A stretch of DNA of 64,000 nucleotides from Candidatus Nanosynbacter sp. TM7-075 (GTDB lineage: Bacteria; Patescibacteriota; Saccharimonadia; Saccharimonadales; Saccharimonadaceae): NCBI RefSeq assembly GCF_022828255.1, contig NZ_JAJQJW010000001.1, positions 186,001-250,000 on the forward strand, written 5' to 3'. The translations under genes were made by a program, and so were the position numbers. Position 1 is the first letter of the stretch; each line of letters opens with the position of its first letter. Below are positions 34,287 through 42,895 of the stretch, piece by piece. Below the pieces are notes generated by a model. It ran no database searches. It had not been told where the DNA came from and saw only the letters and a list, made by a program, of their open reading frames with translations.

Positions 34287-34979
34287 ATGACAATTATTAC
34301 CGACGAAGAATTCGGAGAAATTGTCGTTAAAAAACGCAGCTTGGCGAAGACTGTTAGTTTGAAAATTGCACCAGATGGACGAATACAAATTACAATGCCG
34401 CCATATGCGCCGCTGTTAGCTGCAAAGGCATTGGTCAAAACTTCTCGGAAGCAAATCCGCGAATTAGTTTCTAAATACAGAGAAAAACTTTCTTACACGA
34501 AAAATCAGCAAATTGGCAAAAGTCATCATTTATTGATACAAACGGCCGCGAAGCCTTCGAGCGTGAAAATCGTCGGGACGCAGATATTGGCAGAAATCAA
34601 CGAGGCGGAATCCGTCGAATCGGCCGCAAACCAACAACTTATCCGCAGTAAAATTCTGATCGCGCTCAGAAAAGAAGCCAAGTCGTATCTGCCGAGGCGA
34701 TTGTCGTTTTTAGCGAAAGAACACGGCTTTTCTTTTGCTCGGAGTAAAATCACACACTCATCAAGTCGCTGGGGAAGTTGCTCCTCGTCTGGGACGATTA
34801 GCTTGAATATCGGAATGATGAACTTGCCATTTGAGCTGATTGATTACGTAATTATCCACGAATTATGTCACACCAGGCATATGAATCACTCGACAAAATT
34901 CTGGGACGAAGTTGCCAAATTTGACCCGCATTATAAAATCCACCGAAATGAATTGAAAAAATATTCGCCATACATATAG
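34287..34979 (+). CDS. YgjP/DUF45-family metallopeptidase
   Basis: 230 residues. HELCH at 191-195 is the zinc-binding HExxH, followed by HMNHSTKFWDEV with the third ligand region. SSRWGSCSSSGTISLN upstream is the conserved family block. Cytoplasmic, function not well defined. It is operonic with the P-loop kinase gene (2-nt gap). Confidence 0.85.
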   Translation: MTIITDEEFGEIVVKKRSLAKTVSLKIAPDGRIQITMPPYAPLLAAKALVKTSRKQIRELVSKYREKLSYTKNQQIGKSHHLLIQTAAKPSSVKIVGTQILAEINEAESVESAANQQLIRSKILIALRKEAKSYLPRRLSFLAKEHGFSFARSKITHSSSRWGSCSSSGTISLNIGMMNLPFELIDYVIIHELCHTRHMNHSTKFWDEVAKFDPHYKIHRNELKKYSPYI

Positions 34980-34997
34980 AAACGCATATGCTTATGC

Positions 34998-35003
34998 TAT
35001 ACT
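34998..35003 (+). promoter_or_regulatory. -10 box of the histidine kinase gene (leaderless)
   Basis: TATACT ends 6 nt before ATG 35010. Confidence 0.65.
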
Positions 35004-35009
35004 TTAGCT

Positions 35010-36203
35010 ATGTGGGCGCTAATTTTTCTATTGATCACTCTGAGTGTTGTTTTAGGTGTTATAGCTATTGTTTTACATAAAATATTGTCGGAAATTAGCG
35101 ATAAATCTGATTGTGAAAATGGTAAAAAGAGCCTTAGTGAACATCAAAGAATGATCACGCTTATCAATAATATTACCGACGCGATTCTCAGTACGGACGA
35201 ACACGGAATTATCAATACATACAATTCGGCGGCGCTTAATTTAATTGACACGAACAGCGGAATTAACGGCGAACATATCAGTCAGGTGCTGAACCTTGAA
35301 ACGACAGATAAAAAGCCGATTGACATTTTTAAGGAACTCACCAAATCTTCCGCAATTCGCCAGCGCGACGACGTCTTAATGAAAATCGAAGATGGCGATT
35401 ATATTCGCCTGGAAGTTACGCTTGCGCCAGTTCAGGGCGGCGACAAGATGACACCGGACGGATATGTACTTATTTTACGCGACATCACGAAGACGAAGAG
35501 CCTCGAGGAGGAGCGCGATGAATTTATTAGCGTAGTTAGTCACGAATTACGCACGCCAATTGCTATTGCTGAAGGTTCGCTGAGTAACGCCAAATTACTG
35601 GTCGAGCGTAAAATGACCAGCAAAATTCCTGAAGCCATTGACGAATCTCATAAGCAAATTTTATTTCTAGCGCGAATGATCAACGACCTCAGTACGCTAT
35701 CACGAGCAGAGCGAGGAGTAGCCGATGAAACGGAAATAATTGACGTGACAGAGTTGGCGGCTCAGATAAATTCCGAATATTCACCTCAGGCGGGCGAAAA
35801 AGGCTTAGCTTTCAATTTGGATATCGGCGGGCGACTTGGCGTGGTTAAGGTTTCTCGTCTATATCTGGAGGAAATTCTCCAAAACTTCATTACCAACTCT
35901 ATTCGATATACACAAAAAGGCTCCATAACTTTATCCATCAAGAAAAATAAATCTGGCGAAATCACCTTCAAGGTTATTGACACGGGAATTGGCATTAGCA
36001 AAGCCGACATGGCAAAAATTTTCGATAAGTTTTACCGCGCAGAAGATTATAGAACTCGCGAGACGAAAGGCACGGGATTAGGTCTATATGTTTCCGCTAA
36101 GTTGGCGAAGAAATTGGGCTGCAAAATTGAGGTAGAAAGCCGATTGAACCACGGATCGACGTTCGGATTCAAACTAAAAGAGTTCAAAAAAAATGACAAA
36201 TAA
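35010..36203 (+). CDS. Membrane sensor histidine kinase with PAS domain
   Basis: 397 residues: one N-terminal membrane helix (about 2-26), a PAS domain (about 45-165, ITDAILSTDEHGIINTYNSA), HisKA with SHELRTPIA (phospho-acceptor His178) and a HATPase domain with N box NFITNSIRYT and G boxes DTGIGIS and GTGLGLY. The signal is unknown. No response regulator lies next to it, so it may act on a distant one, perhaps that at 60.8 kb. Confidence 0.9.
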   Translation: MWALIFLLITLSVVLGVIAIVLHKILSEISDKSDCENGKKSLSEHQRMITLINNITDAILSTDEHGIINTYNSAALNLIDTNSGINGEHISQVLNLETTDKKPIDIFKELTKSSAIRQRDDVLMKIEDGDYIRLEVTLAPVQGGDKMTPDGYVLILRDITKTKSLEEERDEFISVVSHELRTPIAIAEGSLSNAKLLVERKMTSKIPEAIDESHKQILFLARMINDLSTLSRAERGVADETEIIDVTELAAQINSEYSPQAGEKGLAFNLDIGGRLGVVKVSRLYLEEILQNFITNSIRYTQKGSITLSIKKNKSGEITFKVIDTGIGISKADMAKIFDKFYRAEDYRTRETKGTGLGLYVSAKLAKKLGCKIEVESRLNHGSTFGFKLKEFKKNDK

Positions 36204-36238
36204 TATTCGGTCAACTTGTTTTTTTGGACTGGATGAAT

Positions 36239-36278
36239 TACAATGGCTATTGACAGTCTGTGAAAAACAGACTTTTTA
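36239..36278 (+). promoter_or_regulatory. secE promoter box followed by a 5'-end hairpin
   Basis: A TACAAT box at 36239-36244 is followed by AGTCTGT (36255-36261), a GAAAA loop, ACAGACT (36267-36273) and TTTT. The hairpin lies at the 5' end of the predicted secE mRNA and looks like an intrinsic terminator. It may end the kinase transcript or attenuate secE. Confidence 0.5.
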
Positions 36279-36292
36279 AATTGGGAGAAAAT

Positions 36293-36622
36293 ATGGCACA
36301 GAAGGGCAAGGCAAGCAGCAAAACTACGGTTCGTCGAATCAAGGCTACTGACGACGCGCCAAAAAAAGAAAAAACTGTAGCGAAAAAAATCAATAAACCA
36401 ACAAAAATCACCACAAAAACACCTAAAAAGTCTGGCGAAAAAGGTGGATTGATTGGATATTTTAAGGGCGCCTGGGAAGAGCTGAAGCTAGTTCGCTGGC
36501 CAACCCGCTCAGCCACTTGGGCAATGACAGCGGCAGTGCTTATCTTCACCTTTGTGTTTGTCGTTCTGATTTTATTACTTGACGCCGCATTTAACTGGGG
36601 CTTTAACCAAATTTTGAAGTAA
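36293..36622 (+). CDS. secE: Preprotein translocase subunit SecE
   Basis: 109 residues from ATG 36293 behind GGGAGAAA; an earlier in-frame start at 36260 would fall in the hairpin. A long lysine/threonine-rich cytoplasmic extension (about 1-50) precedes the conserved amphipathic helix (AWEELKLVRWPTRSATW) and a single membrane helix. It is the essential partner of SecY. nusG follows, the standard order. Confidence 0.93.
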   Translation: MAQKGKASSKTTVRRIKATDDAPKKEKTVAKKINKPTKITTKTPKKSGEKGGLIGYFKGAWEELKLVRWPTRSATWAMTAAVLIFTFVFVVLILLLDAAFNWGFNQILK

Positions 36623-36632
36623 GGGAGAGACT

Positions 36633-37178
36633 ATGAGTTCAAAACGATATGACGATAGCAAGCAATGGTATGCAATTCACACTTATTCTGGCTATGAAGA
36701 AAAAGTTGCCGAATCAATCCGCCAACGAATCAACGGCGTCGATATGGCTGATAAGATTTTTGACGTTATCGTGCCAAAGGAGAAGCAAATCCAGATTCGC
36801 AACGGTAAGCGTAAAATTGTTGAGGCTAAGATCTTCCAGGGCTATGTCTTAGTCGAGATGAAATTGACCGACGAAACTTGGTACATCATCCGCAACACAC
36901 CAGGCGTTACAGGATTTGTGGGCGCCGACACTACGCCAACTCCAGTTTCTGAAAAAGAAATTGCGAAGATTAAGAAGCGAATGGGCGTTGAAGAGCCAAA
37001 GCATCAGATTGATTTCTCAGAGGGCGAAGTTGTTTCAATTATCGACGGTCCATTCAAGGGCTTTGATGGCGCCGTGAGTGAAATTGACGCATCTAAGGGT
37101 ACTTTGAAGGTTATGGTCAGCATGTTTGGCCGTGACACTCCAGTCGAGTTGGACGCCTTGCAGGTTAAAAAAGTTTAG
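36633..37178 (+). CDS. nusG: Transcription termination/antitermination factor NusG
   Basis: 181 residues. NGN domain with WYAIHTYSGYEEKVAESI and GYVLVEMKLTDETWYIIRNTPGVTGFVG, then a KOW domain (SEGEVVSIIDGPFKGFDGAV). It binds RNA polymerase and couples it to Rho or the ribosome. GGGAGAG precedes the ATG. Between secE and rplK as in most bacteria. Confidence 0.97.
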   Translation: MSSKRYDDSKQWYAIHTYSGYEEKVAESIRQRINGVDMADKIFDVIVPKEKQIQIRNGKRKIVEAKIFQGYVLVEMKLTDETWYIIRNTPGVTGFVGADTTPTPVSEKEIAKIKKRMGVEEPKHQIDFSEGEVVSIIDGPFKGFDGAVSEIDASKGTLKVMVSMFGRDTPVELDALQVKKV

Positions 37179-37244
37179 CTTGCAATTTTAAGCATTTTTC
37201 GATACAATATTCGAGTTACGCACTACAAACTATAAGGAAGAACT

Positions 37245-37670
37245 ATGGCAAAGAAAATTATTGGTAATTTGAAATTACGCATTCCAGCCGGTCGAGCAAC
37301 AGCAGGTCCTCCAGTGGGATCAACGCTTGGTCAGTGGGGACTAAACATGATGGACTTCATCAATCCATTCAATGACGCTACAAAAGACATGATGGGTAAG
37401 GATGTAATTGTTCACATTCAAGTTTACGAAGACCGAACATTTACTTGGAACTCACTTGGTCAGCCAGTTGACGATATGATTCGTGAAAAAGCTGGCATCC
37501 AAAAGGGCAGCGGCAAGCCACACTCAGACAAGGTTGGTAAGATTACTCGCGCACAATTGCAAGAAATCGCTGAAGCGAAAAAAGATCAATTGAACGCAAT
37601 CGACATCGAAGGCGCAATGAAAGTTATCGCCGGATCAGCACGCTCAATGGGCGTTGAAGTCGTCGACTAA
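37245..37670 (+). CDS. rplK: 50S ribosomal protein uL11
   Basis: 141 residues. IPAGRATAGPPVGSTLGQWG in the N-terminal domain and IEGAMKVIAGSARSMGVEV at the C-terminus are diagnostic of the GTPase-centre protein uL11. It has its own TACAAT-type promoter at 37202-37207 and a terminator after it, so it is not cotranscribed with rplA, which lies 2.1 kb away. Confidence 0.97.
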   Translation: MAKKIIGNLKLRIPAGRATAGPPVGSTLGQWGLNMMDFINPFNDATKDMMGKDVIVHIQVYEDRTFTWNSLGQPVDDMIREKAGIQKGSGKPHSDKVGKITRAQLQEIAEAKKDQLNAIDIEGAMKVIAGSARSMGVEVVD

Positions 37671-37691
37671 GCTACAGAACTTTTAACAGAT

Positions 37692-37717
37692 AGCCCCGAA
37701 CTTCTCGGGGTTATTTT
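37692..37717 (+). terminator. Terminator after rplK
   Basis: AGCCCCGA (37692-37699) pairs with TCGGGGTT (37705-37712) and is followed by ATTTTA. Confidence 0.75.
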
Positions 37718-37729
37718 ATGGTAAAATAA

Positions 37730-38287
37730 ATGATTGTGAAGAATATTTTAGACAACAGTGTAATTTCCGCGCTCCAGAACGAGCAATTGATAATTGCTAA
37801 AACTGATACGATTTACGGAATATTAGCCGCTGCCAATTCAGAAAAAGCCGTCGAGAAATTATACGAAGTTAAGCGGCGCCCTTTGAATAATCCGGTCATT
37901 ATTTTGGTTGCGGATATTGACGACATTCCTAATCTCACGCCGTCGATCAAACACAAATATCAAGAAATCTCCAAAAATAGACCAACAACAATCGCCACCA
38001 AAGTGAGCCCTAATTTTCTGCCACATCTTCCGAGGAACGGCGGAACATTGGCATTCAGAGTCGTGCCAGAATCTCCATTAGCAGAGTTAATTCGAATCGT
38101 CGGTCTTTTGGTCGCGCCCAGTGCAAATCCATCGGGAGAAGAACCGGCAAAAAACATCACCGAAGCGATAAATTACTTCCACGAATTAGTGCCGATTTAT
38201 GTCGATTCTGGAGAAGTCGCCGACGCTCAACCGTCGCAAATCGTCCGAATCAACGAGGGCGGGGAAATTGAGTTTTTAAGAAGATAA
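37730..38287 (+). CDS. tsaC: Threonylcarbamoyl-AMP synthase (Sua5/YciO/YrdC family)
   Basis: 185 residues. The YrdC fold is shown by IAKTDTIYGILAAANSEKAV, the YEVKRRPLNNPVIILV block and SANPSGEEPAKNI. It makes threonylcarbamoyl-AMP for the t6A37 modification of ANN-decoding tRNAs. A TAAAAT box ends 4-5 nt before the ATG, again nearly leaderless. Convergent with eno. Confidence 0.9.
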   Translation: MIVKNILDNSVISALQNEQLIIAKTDTIYGILAAANSEKAVEKLYEVKRRPLNNPVIILVADIDDIPNLTPSIKHKYQEISKNRPTTIATKVSPNFLPHLPRNGGTLAFRVVPESPLAELIRIVGLLVAPSANPSGEEPAKNITEAINYFHELVPIYVDSGEVADAQPSQIVRINEGGEIEFLRR

Positions 38288-38317
38288 TCCTCGGAAAATT
38301 GCCAAATAAAAAAGACT

Positions 38318-38343
38318 TCCTCTAAATTACGGGGAAGTCTTTT
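38318..38343. terminator. Terminator between tsaC and eno (convergent)
   Basis: AAGACTTCC pairs with GGAAGTCTT, flanked by an A run and a T run; usable from both sides. Confidence 0.85.
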
Positions 38344-38351
38344 TGCGTGAG

Positions 38352-39632
38352 TTACTTTACAAACGGATGCGCAATTTCCAAATCTGGGCGCTTTTCCGCA
38401 ATTCTCAGCAGCTCGTTGTACTTAGCAATTCGCTCTGAACGCGACATCGAGCCAGTCTTAATTTGACCTGTACCCAAACCGACCGCCAAGTGAGAAATCG
38501 TTACGTCCTCCGTCTCGCCAGATCGGTGGCTCATCACTGTATTCCAACCAGCATTCTTCGCCATCAAAACAGCTTGAATTGTCTCAGTCAATGTACCAAT
38601 TTGGTTCGGCTTGATTAAGATCGCATTGCCAGCCTTTTCTTCAATTCCGCGCTTCAATCGCTCGACATTCGTCACCAAAAGATCGTCGCCAACCAATTGC
38701 GCAAAATTGCCCAAATCAGCCGTCATTTTCTCCCAATCCTCCCAAGCTTCTTCGTTCAATCCATCCTCAATCGAGAGAACAGGGACGCGCTCCAGCAGAG
38801 CTTTATACGTGCGAATCATTTCGTCAGCCGACAGAATTCGGTGCTCAGTCGCCAAGTTATATTTGCCGTCCTTGTAAAGCTCGCTCGCTGCAACATCCAG
38901 CGCAAAGCCAAAGTCCACGCCTAATTTATAGCCAGCCTGCTCGATGGCGCGAGATAGTAACAAAATAGGCTCCATATTACCATTCCTGACATGAGGTGCA
39001 TAGCCGCCTTCATCGCCAACCGTTGTAGGATAGCCTTCATCTTTCAGGATTTTTGCCAATGCATGAAAAACTTCAGCACTCATTCGAACTGCGTCCGCAA
39101 AAGTTGCCGCGCTAGTTGGAATAATCATATATTCCTGAAAATCAGTCGCACCCAACGCATGCTGACCACCGTTCATCACGTTAATCATCGGCATCGGCAG
39201 ACACATTGCAGGATTTCCAGCCAAGCTATTGACATATTGATACAACTCCACGCCACGCGACTTAGCAGCAGCTTTCGCCACGGCCAGCGACACAGCCAAA
39301 ATCGCATTCGCACCCAAACGCGCCTTATTCGGCGTACCGTCCAGACTCTTCATTTTTTCATCAATTGCGGCCTGGTCGAACGGATTAGAGCCTTTCAAAG
39401 CCTGCGCAATTTCACCATTGACATTTTCGACCGCACGAAGCACGCCTTTACCGCCAAACGCCAGCTCGCCGTCCCGAAGCTCAACAGCCTCGAAAGAGCC
39501 AGTGCTTGCGCCAGACGGAACAGCCGCACGCCCAAACGAACCGTCACTCAAAGTCACGTCCGCCTCAACCGTCGGATTTCCACGCGAATCTAAAATTTGC
39601 CTTGCTTGTATGTTTGTAATTGTTATATCCAT
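38352..39632 (-). CDS. eno: Enolase
   Basis: 426 residues from ATG 39632, chosen because a TAAAAT box ends 7 nt upstream; longer in-frame starts reach into the rplA promoter region. Family blocks: [17 protein letters not shown], the catalytic [32 protein letters not shown] and the SHRSGETED loop. Converts 2-phosphoglycerate to phosphoenolpyruvate. It interrupts the usual rplK-rplA linkage. Confidence 0.97.
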   Translation of the reverse strand: MDITITNIQARQILDSRGNPTVEADVTLSDGSFGRAAVPSGASTGSFEAVELRDGELAFGGKGVLRAVENVNGEIAQALKGSNPFDQAAIDEKMKSLDGTPNKARLGANAILAVSLAVAKAAAKSRGVELYQYVNSLAGNPAMCLPMPMINVMNGGQHALGATDFQEYMIIPTSAATFADAVRMSAEVFHALAKILKDEGYPTTVGDEGGYAPHVRNGNMEPILLLSRAIEQAGYKLGVDFGFALDVAASELYKDGKYNLATEHRILSADEMIRTYKALLERVPVLSIEDGLNEEAWEDWEKMTADLGNFAQLVGDDLLVTNVERLKRGIEEKAGNAILIKPNQIGTLTETIQAVLMAKNAGWNTVMSHRSGETEDVTISHLAVGLGTGQIKTGSMSRSERIAKYNELLRIAEKRPDLEIAHPFVK

Positions 39633-39639
39633 AATTACT

Positions 39640-39645
39640 ATTTTA
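39640..39645 (-). promoter_or_regulatory. -10 box of eno (leaderless)
   Basis: Minus-strand TAAAAT ends 7 nt before ATG 39632. Confidence 0.65.
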
Positions 39646-39677
39646 TCAAACATTTGCCTCAATCTCTGAAAATATGG

Positions 39678-39762
39678 TATAATTTCATCACTATCAATCA
39701 ATGTTGGGAGGCTGATTTGTTAAGATGACAAATTGCCGTTCGTACCACAGAAAGGATTTTTT
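39678..39762 (+). promoter_or_regulatory. rplA promoter and leader, possible L1-binding site
   Basis: TATAAT (39678-39683) is followed by a ~73-nt leader, unusually long for this genome. GGGAG (39706-39710) and GATGAC (39724-39729) resemble the paired halves of L1 target sites in rRNA and L1 leaders. AAAGGA precedes the ATG. Autoregulation is inference from this resemblance. Confidence 0.4.
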
Positions 39763-40770
39763 ATGGCAAAGAAAGCCGAGTTGCTAGAAAAAGCAGCAGA
39801 ACTAAAACTAGAAGTCAGCGAAAAAAACACAATCGCTGAAATTGAAGCAGCAATTGCAGAAGCTACAGACGCAAGCAAATCTCACGACAACAAAGACAAA
39901 GACGTTGTTGCCGAGCGCGAAGCTACTGTCGCTAAGTCTGGCAAGCGTAGCCAAAAAGCTCTTGACGAAGCCGCTGAAAAAGCAGAGAAAGAAGCTCGCA
40001 AGGAAGCTGGCGACACTACTCCACAATCAGACGACGCCGAAGCTCACGTAAAAAAAGGTCCAAAGCCAGTTACTCGTCCACGCTTGGAGCGCCGCGGTAA
40101 GAAATATCAAGACGCTGCAAAAAACGTTGAAAAGAACAAATTGTACAGCTTAGACGAAGCTTTGAAGTTGGCTACTGAAACCAGCCCAGTCAAATTCGAC
40201 GCTAGCGTTGAAATCCACATCCGCCTAGGCGTTGACCCACGCCAAGCCGACCAAAACATTCGTTCAACCGTAGCATTGCCACACGGTACAGGTAAGGACG
40301 TTCGAGTTGCTGTTTTCGCACCAGAATCAGAACACGCTGCCGCTAAAAAAGCCGGCGCCGACATCATCGGTGACGAAGAATTCCTAAGCCAATTAGACAA
40401 GGAAGAATTGAACTTCGACATTTTGGTCGCAACTCCACAGTACATGCCAAAGCTTGGTAAATACGCACGTTTGCTTGGCCCGCGCGGTTTGATGCCAAAT
40501 CCAAAGTCTGGCACCGTTGCTACCGACGTCGCTAAAGCCGTTTCTGAAGCAAAAGCCGGAAAAGTTGAATACCGCGTTGATAAGCAAGCCATTGTTCACT
40601 TGTCAATCGGTAAGGTGTCATTCGGCGCTGAAAAATTGTCAGAAAACGCACGCGCATTCTTAACCAGTTTGAACTCCCAGAAGCCATCCAGCTTAAAGGG
40701 CGTTTACGTTAAGAGCGTTGCAATTGCCACAACTATGGGCCCTGGCATTAAAGTAGAGAACTCTCTGTAA
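39763..40770 (+). CDS. rplA: 50S ribosomal protein uL1 with ~108-residue N-terminal extension
   Basis: 335 residues from ATG 39763 (AAAGGA upstream). The uL1 body begins near residue 110 ([10 protein letters not shown]) and includes [33 protein letters not shown] and [11 protein letters not shown]. The extension opens with a ~33-residue helical motif like the SAP/HeH/Rho-N type ([20 protein letters not shown]) and continues as a charged linker. uL1 forms the L1 stalk. It is separated from rplJ by a foreign-looking surface protein gene. Confidence 0.94.
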   Translation: MAKKAELLEKAAELKLEVSEKNTIAEIEAAIAEATDASKSHDNKDKDVVAEREATVAKSGKRSQKALDEAAEKAEKEARKEAGDTTPQSDDAEAHVKKGPKPVTRPRLERRGKKYQDAAKNVEKNKLYSLDEALKLATETSPVKFDASVEIHIRLGVDPRQADQNIRSTVALPHGTGKDVRVAVFAPESEHAAAKKAGADIIGDEEFLSQLDKEELNFDILVATPQYMPKLGKYARLLGPRGLMPNPKSGTVATDVAKAVSEAKAGKVEYRVDKQAIVHLSIGKVSFGAEKLSENARAFLTSLNSQKPSSLKGVYVKSVAIATTMGPGIKVENSL

Positions 40771-40790
40771 TCTTTATATTTCAGGCAATT

Positions 40791-40818
40791 AAATCCCGTC
40801 GATTCTGGCGGGATTTTT
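40791..40818 (+). terminator. Terminator after rplA
   Basis: AAATCCCG (40791-40798) pairs with CGGGATTT (40809-40816), then TT. Confidence 0.8.
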
Positions 40819-40827
40819 GCGTTACTA

Positions 40828-40855
40828 TTGCATTTTTCATTTTTTATGATAAAAT
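40828..40855 (+). promoter_or_regulatory. Promoter of the 40968 surface protein gene
   Basis: TTGCAT (40828-40833), 16-nt spacer, TAAAAT (40850-40855). Confidence 0.6.
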
Positions 40856-40868
40856 AGTAAAGTCCACC

Positions 40869-40939
40869 TAGATGGCTGATGTTCAGAGCTTCTGATTTCC
40901 AGCCTAGCGCTGGATAAGAACCTTAACATCTGCTATCTA
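40869..40939 (+). promoter_or_regulatory. Structured 5' leader RNA before the surface protein gene
   Basis: A 15-bp stem joins 40869-40883 with 40925-40939 (one T-T mismatch, one G-T). It encloses a smaller hairpin CCAGC/GCTGG (about 40899-40912). The whole element lies between the predicted transcription start (~40862) and the ribosome-binding site GAAAGGA. I cannot match it to a known riboswitch. It may be a stabilising leader or a regulator. Confidence 0.55.
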
Positions 40940-40967
40940 AAGTTTTCACGAGAGAAAGGATGGCGCG

Positions 40968-42479
40968 ATGAGCCGTCACACCAAGACTCCACTGAGAGTC
41001 TCAATGCTGGCAATTCTTGTCGGCATTATCGGAATGCTCCTCTTCGGAGGAGCATCGTACGCCACCAACGAGGCACAGTCCTCGTCTGGTATCGAAGTGG
41101 CGTCTACCGCCACTACCGGTCACCAGATGACCGCCGAAATCACCCGGGTAACCTCTTCCGGCACTCACGTCACGTCTTCCGTCCGCGTGGACGGTACGTG
41201 GGCGACGGAAAAACTTGAGATCGGACAGAGTTTCTCTGTCCATGCTAACGTAGATCTCAAATGGGCCACCAATTTCCCGTTTGTCCTCGACGGAGGAGAA
41301 CGGATTGGTGACTGCACGGTTGATAATACCGCCCTCACCTGCACCGTTGACACGGTGCCCGACACCATGGTCAACAAGACAAATGTCACAGGACATTGGT
41401 GGTCGGCAGCCCGAATTCAGGAAAGTGCGGTCGGTAAGACCACCGCAGAGTTTATCCTGGAGGGCAAGACGTCGACAGTCACGTTCGGTGATAGCAACGG
41501 TGATGGTACATGCGATAGGGACTGCGGTCCTGTGCATTACCCCTACGCAAGTATCGACAACTTCAAGGCGGGATGGGTCAATCCTGACAACACCGTCTCT
41601 TGGATGATCAGCTGGGTCACCACGCCTGGCACTGAGTACACAATTCACGACGAGAGCACCCGTCTCTCGAATGTTGTCTCGTGCTCTACGGATGAGACGT
41701 GGAACCCGAAGACCGTTATCAAGGTCACGGCTACTCAGGTTGACAACGAGACCATCAAGATGATGGCTCCCGAGGGATCGAAGGTCTGTGTGACCTACAC
41801 CCCCGATCCGGTGAACCCTGATGGCGCAAAGGCGGTCACGAATGTGGCTACCGTCAATGGCGTCCGCTATGAGAAGACGGTCGAGATCAAGGCTAATGGA
41901 GGGACCGACGGAGACGGCACGACGCCTGCTCCTCAGCCTACACCCACTCCCTCTGTGACCCCGACCCCGGAGCCGACACCGTCGACAACTCCGAGTCCGA
42001 CGCCTAGCGTGACACCCGCACCGAGTCCGACTCCAACCGCGACTCCGACCCCGGAGCCGACACCGTCGACACCTAGTGTGACACCGGAACCGACTCCGAG
42101 TCCGAGCCCATCGACGACTCCTGAACCGAGTCCGTCGGCACCAAGCCCGGCACCGAGCCCGACCCCGTCGGCATCACCGAGTCCGAGTCCGTCGGCACCA
42201 AGCCCGTCGGTCACGCCGACTCCGAGCCCGACGCCAACCACGGCACCCACGCCGAGCACGACACCGTCGGCAACACCGGTGCCGACACCCACGCCGTCGA
42301 CAACTCCGACACCCGTGCCCACGCTGTCGGCGACACCGGCACCAGCACGCCAGCACAAGAAGCTGGCGATCACTGGTGCAAGTGGAGACGCAGCCACCAG
42401 CGCGGTCGCGCTAGTGGCTCTCGGAGGATTATTCCTTATTTGGGCGCGTCGTCGCCAGACGGCACACCCAGAGGACTAA
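40968..42479 (+). CDS. Surface protein with Thr/Pro-rich stalk and sortase-like tail
   Basis: 503 residues: signal peptide (hydrophobic ~12-32, cleavage near ASYATN), a ~280-residue folded region with Ig/adhesin-like beta pattern and an Asp-rich loop ([13 protein letters not shown]), about 130 residues of P-T-P-S repeats, then LAITGASG, a hydrophobic helix and RRRQ. This is an LPxTG-like wall-sorting signal with a non-canonical motif. Codons are clearly GC-richer than in rplA and rplJ on either side, as in actinobacterial genes. It probably acts at the cell surface in host attachment. Transfer from an actinobacterial host is inference. Confidence 0.8.
   Translation: MSRHTKTPLRVSMLAILVGIIGMLLFGGASYATNEAQSSSGIEVASTATTGHQMTAEITRVTSSGTHVTSSVRVDGTWATEKLEIGQSFSVHANVDLKWATNFPFVLDGGERIGDCTVDNTALTCTVDTVPDTMVNKTNVTGHWWSAARIQESAVGKTTAEFILEGKTSTVTFGDSNGDGTCDRDCGPVHYPYASIDNFKAGWVNPDNTVSWMISWVTTPGTEYTIHDESTRLSNVVSCSTDETWNPKTVIKVTATQVDNETIKMMAPEGSKVCVTYTPDPVNPDGAKAVTNVATVNGVRYEKTVEIKANGGTDGDGTTPAPQPTPTPSVTPTPEPTPSTTPSPTPSVTPAPSPTPTATPTPEPTPSTPSVTPEPTPSPSPSTTPEPSPSAPSPAPSPTPSASPSPSPSAPSPSVTPTPSPTPTTAPTPSTTPSATPVPTPTPSTTPTPVPTLSATPAPARQHKKLAITGASGDAATSAVALVALGGLFLIWARRRQTAHPED
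41926..42346 (+). repeat. Low-complexity Pro/Thr/Ser codon repeat tract
   Basis: The DNA is a degenerate array of CCGACxCCGAGx-like units encoding PTPSxTPxP repeats of the stalk. Spacing is irregular and there is no spacer/repeat alternation. Such tracts can change length by recombination. Confidence 0.8.
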
Positions 42480-42486
42480 CCCTTAT

Positions 42487-42527
42487 CGTCGAGGGGTGTT
42501 AGTTTAATCGACTAGCACCCCTCGACG
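42487..42527 (+). terminator. Strong 12-bp hairpin after the surface protein gene
   Basis: CGTCGAGGGGTG (42487-42498) pairs perfectly with CACCCCTCGACG (42516-42527). There is no T tract, so it may protect the mRNA 3' end; a second hairpin with a T tract follows. Confidence 0.6.
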
Positions 42528-42566
42528 AAGACAGATAGATATCAGAGAGAAAAGGAGGTTCGTTCG

Positions 42567-42598
42567 CCCGCTCCACCACGGAGCGGGTTTTCTCTTTG
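42567..42598 (+). terminator. Intrinsic terminator downstream of the surface protein gene
   Basis: CCCGCTC (42567-42573) pairs with GAGCGGG (42581-42587) and is followed by TTTTCTCTTT. Confidence 0.75.
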
Positions 42599-42697
42599 GT
42601 TAGACATAGACGCCTATTGATTTTATTACGTTATTATTGTAAAATAATCGGCTGGAAAATAATCGCCATAGCTCTTGTTTTTCGTTGTCATTTCTGC

Positions 42698-42703
42698 TAC
42701 AAT
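42698..42703 (+). promoter_or_regulatory. -10 box of rplJ-rplL
   Basis: TACAAT, about 190 nt before rplJ, just upstream of the L10-type leader. Confidence 0.55.
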
Positions 42704-42716
42704 AGTCTGGAACATT

Positions 42717-42834
42717 ACCAAAGACAGTGGCGACTTGACGTAAAACAAGTATAAAAATGCCACCGAGGGATGAAACTAACAGTTTTATTTGACGTCTTTG
42801 GTAGTGCGAGAATCAAAGACGTTTTTTGATTCTC
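42717..42834 (+). promoter_or_regulatory. L10-type leader RNA with possible attenuator
   Basis: Outer stem TTACCAAAGAC/GTCTTTGGTA (42717-42725 with 42794-42803). It encloses GTGGC/GCCAC (42727-42731 with 42759-42763), ACTTG/CAAGT, and a small AAACT/AGTTT hairpin after the GAGGGATGAAA bulge, the layout of ribosomal protein L10 leaders. A second hairpin GAGAATCAAA/TTTGATTCTC (42808-42834) follows. CAAAGAC (42814-42820) can instead pair with GTCTTTG (42794-42800), so the two folds exclude each other. Expected to bind L10 or L10-L12. Confidence 0.7.
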
Positions 42835-42895
42835 CATTACCGCACGTTAACAAATTGGCACATAACAAATTAACTCAATCAAAGAAAGGATTTTT

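Noticed and set aside
39008..39593. 200-codon plus-strand ORF inside enolase
   Set aside because: It is a shadow of the well-conserved eno gene on the opposite strand, with Arg/Ser/His-rich non-protein-like content.
41926..42346. Repetitive DNA that could suggest a CRISPR array or an antisense gene (long minus-strand ORFs)
   Set aside because: The repeats are short codon-level PTPS units without regular spacers, and the minus-strand frames are only Gly/Val-rich mirror images of them.
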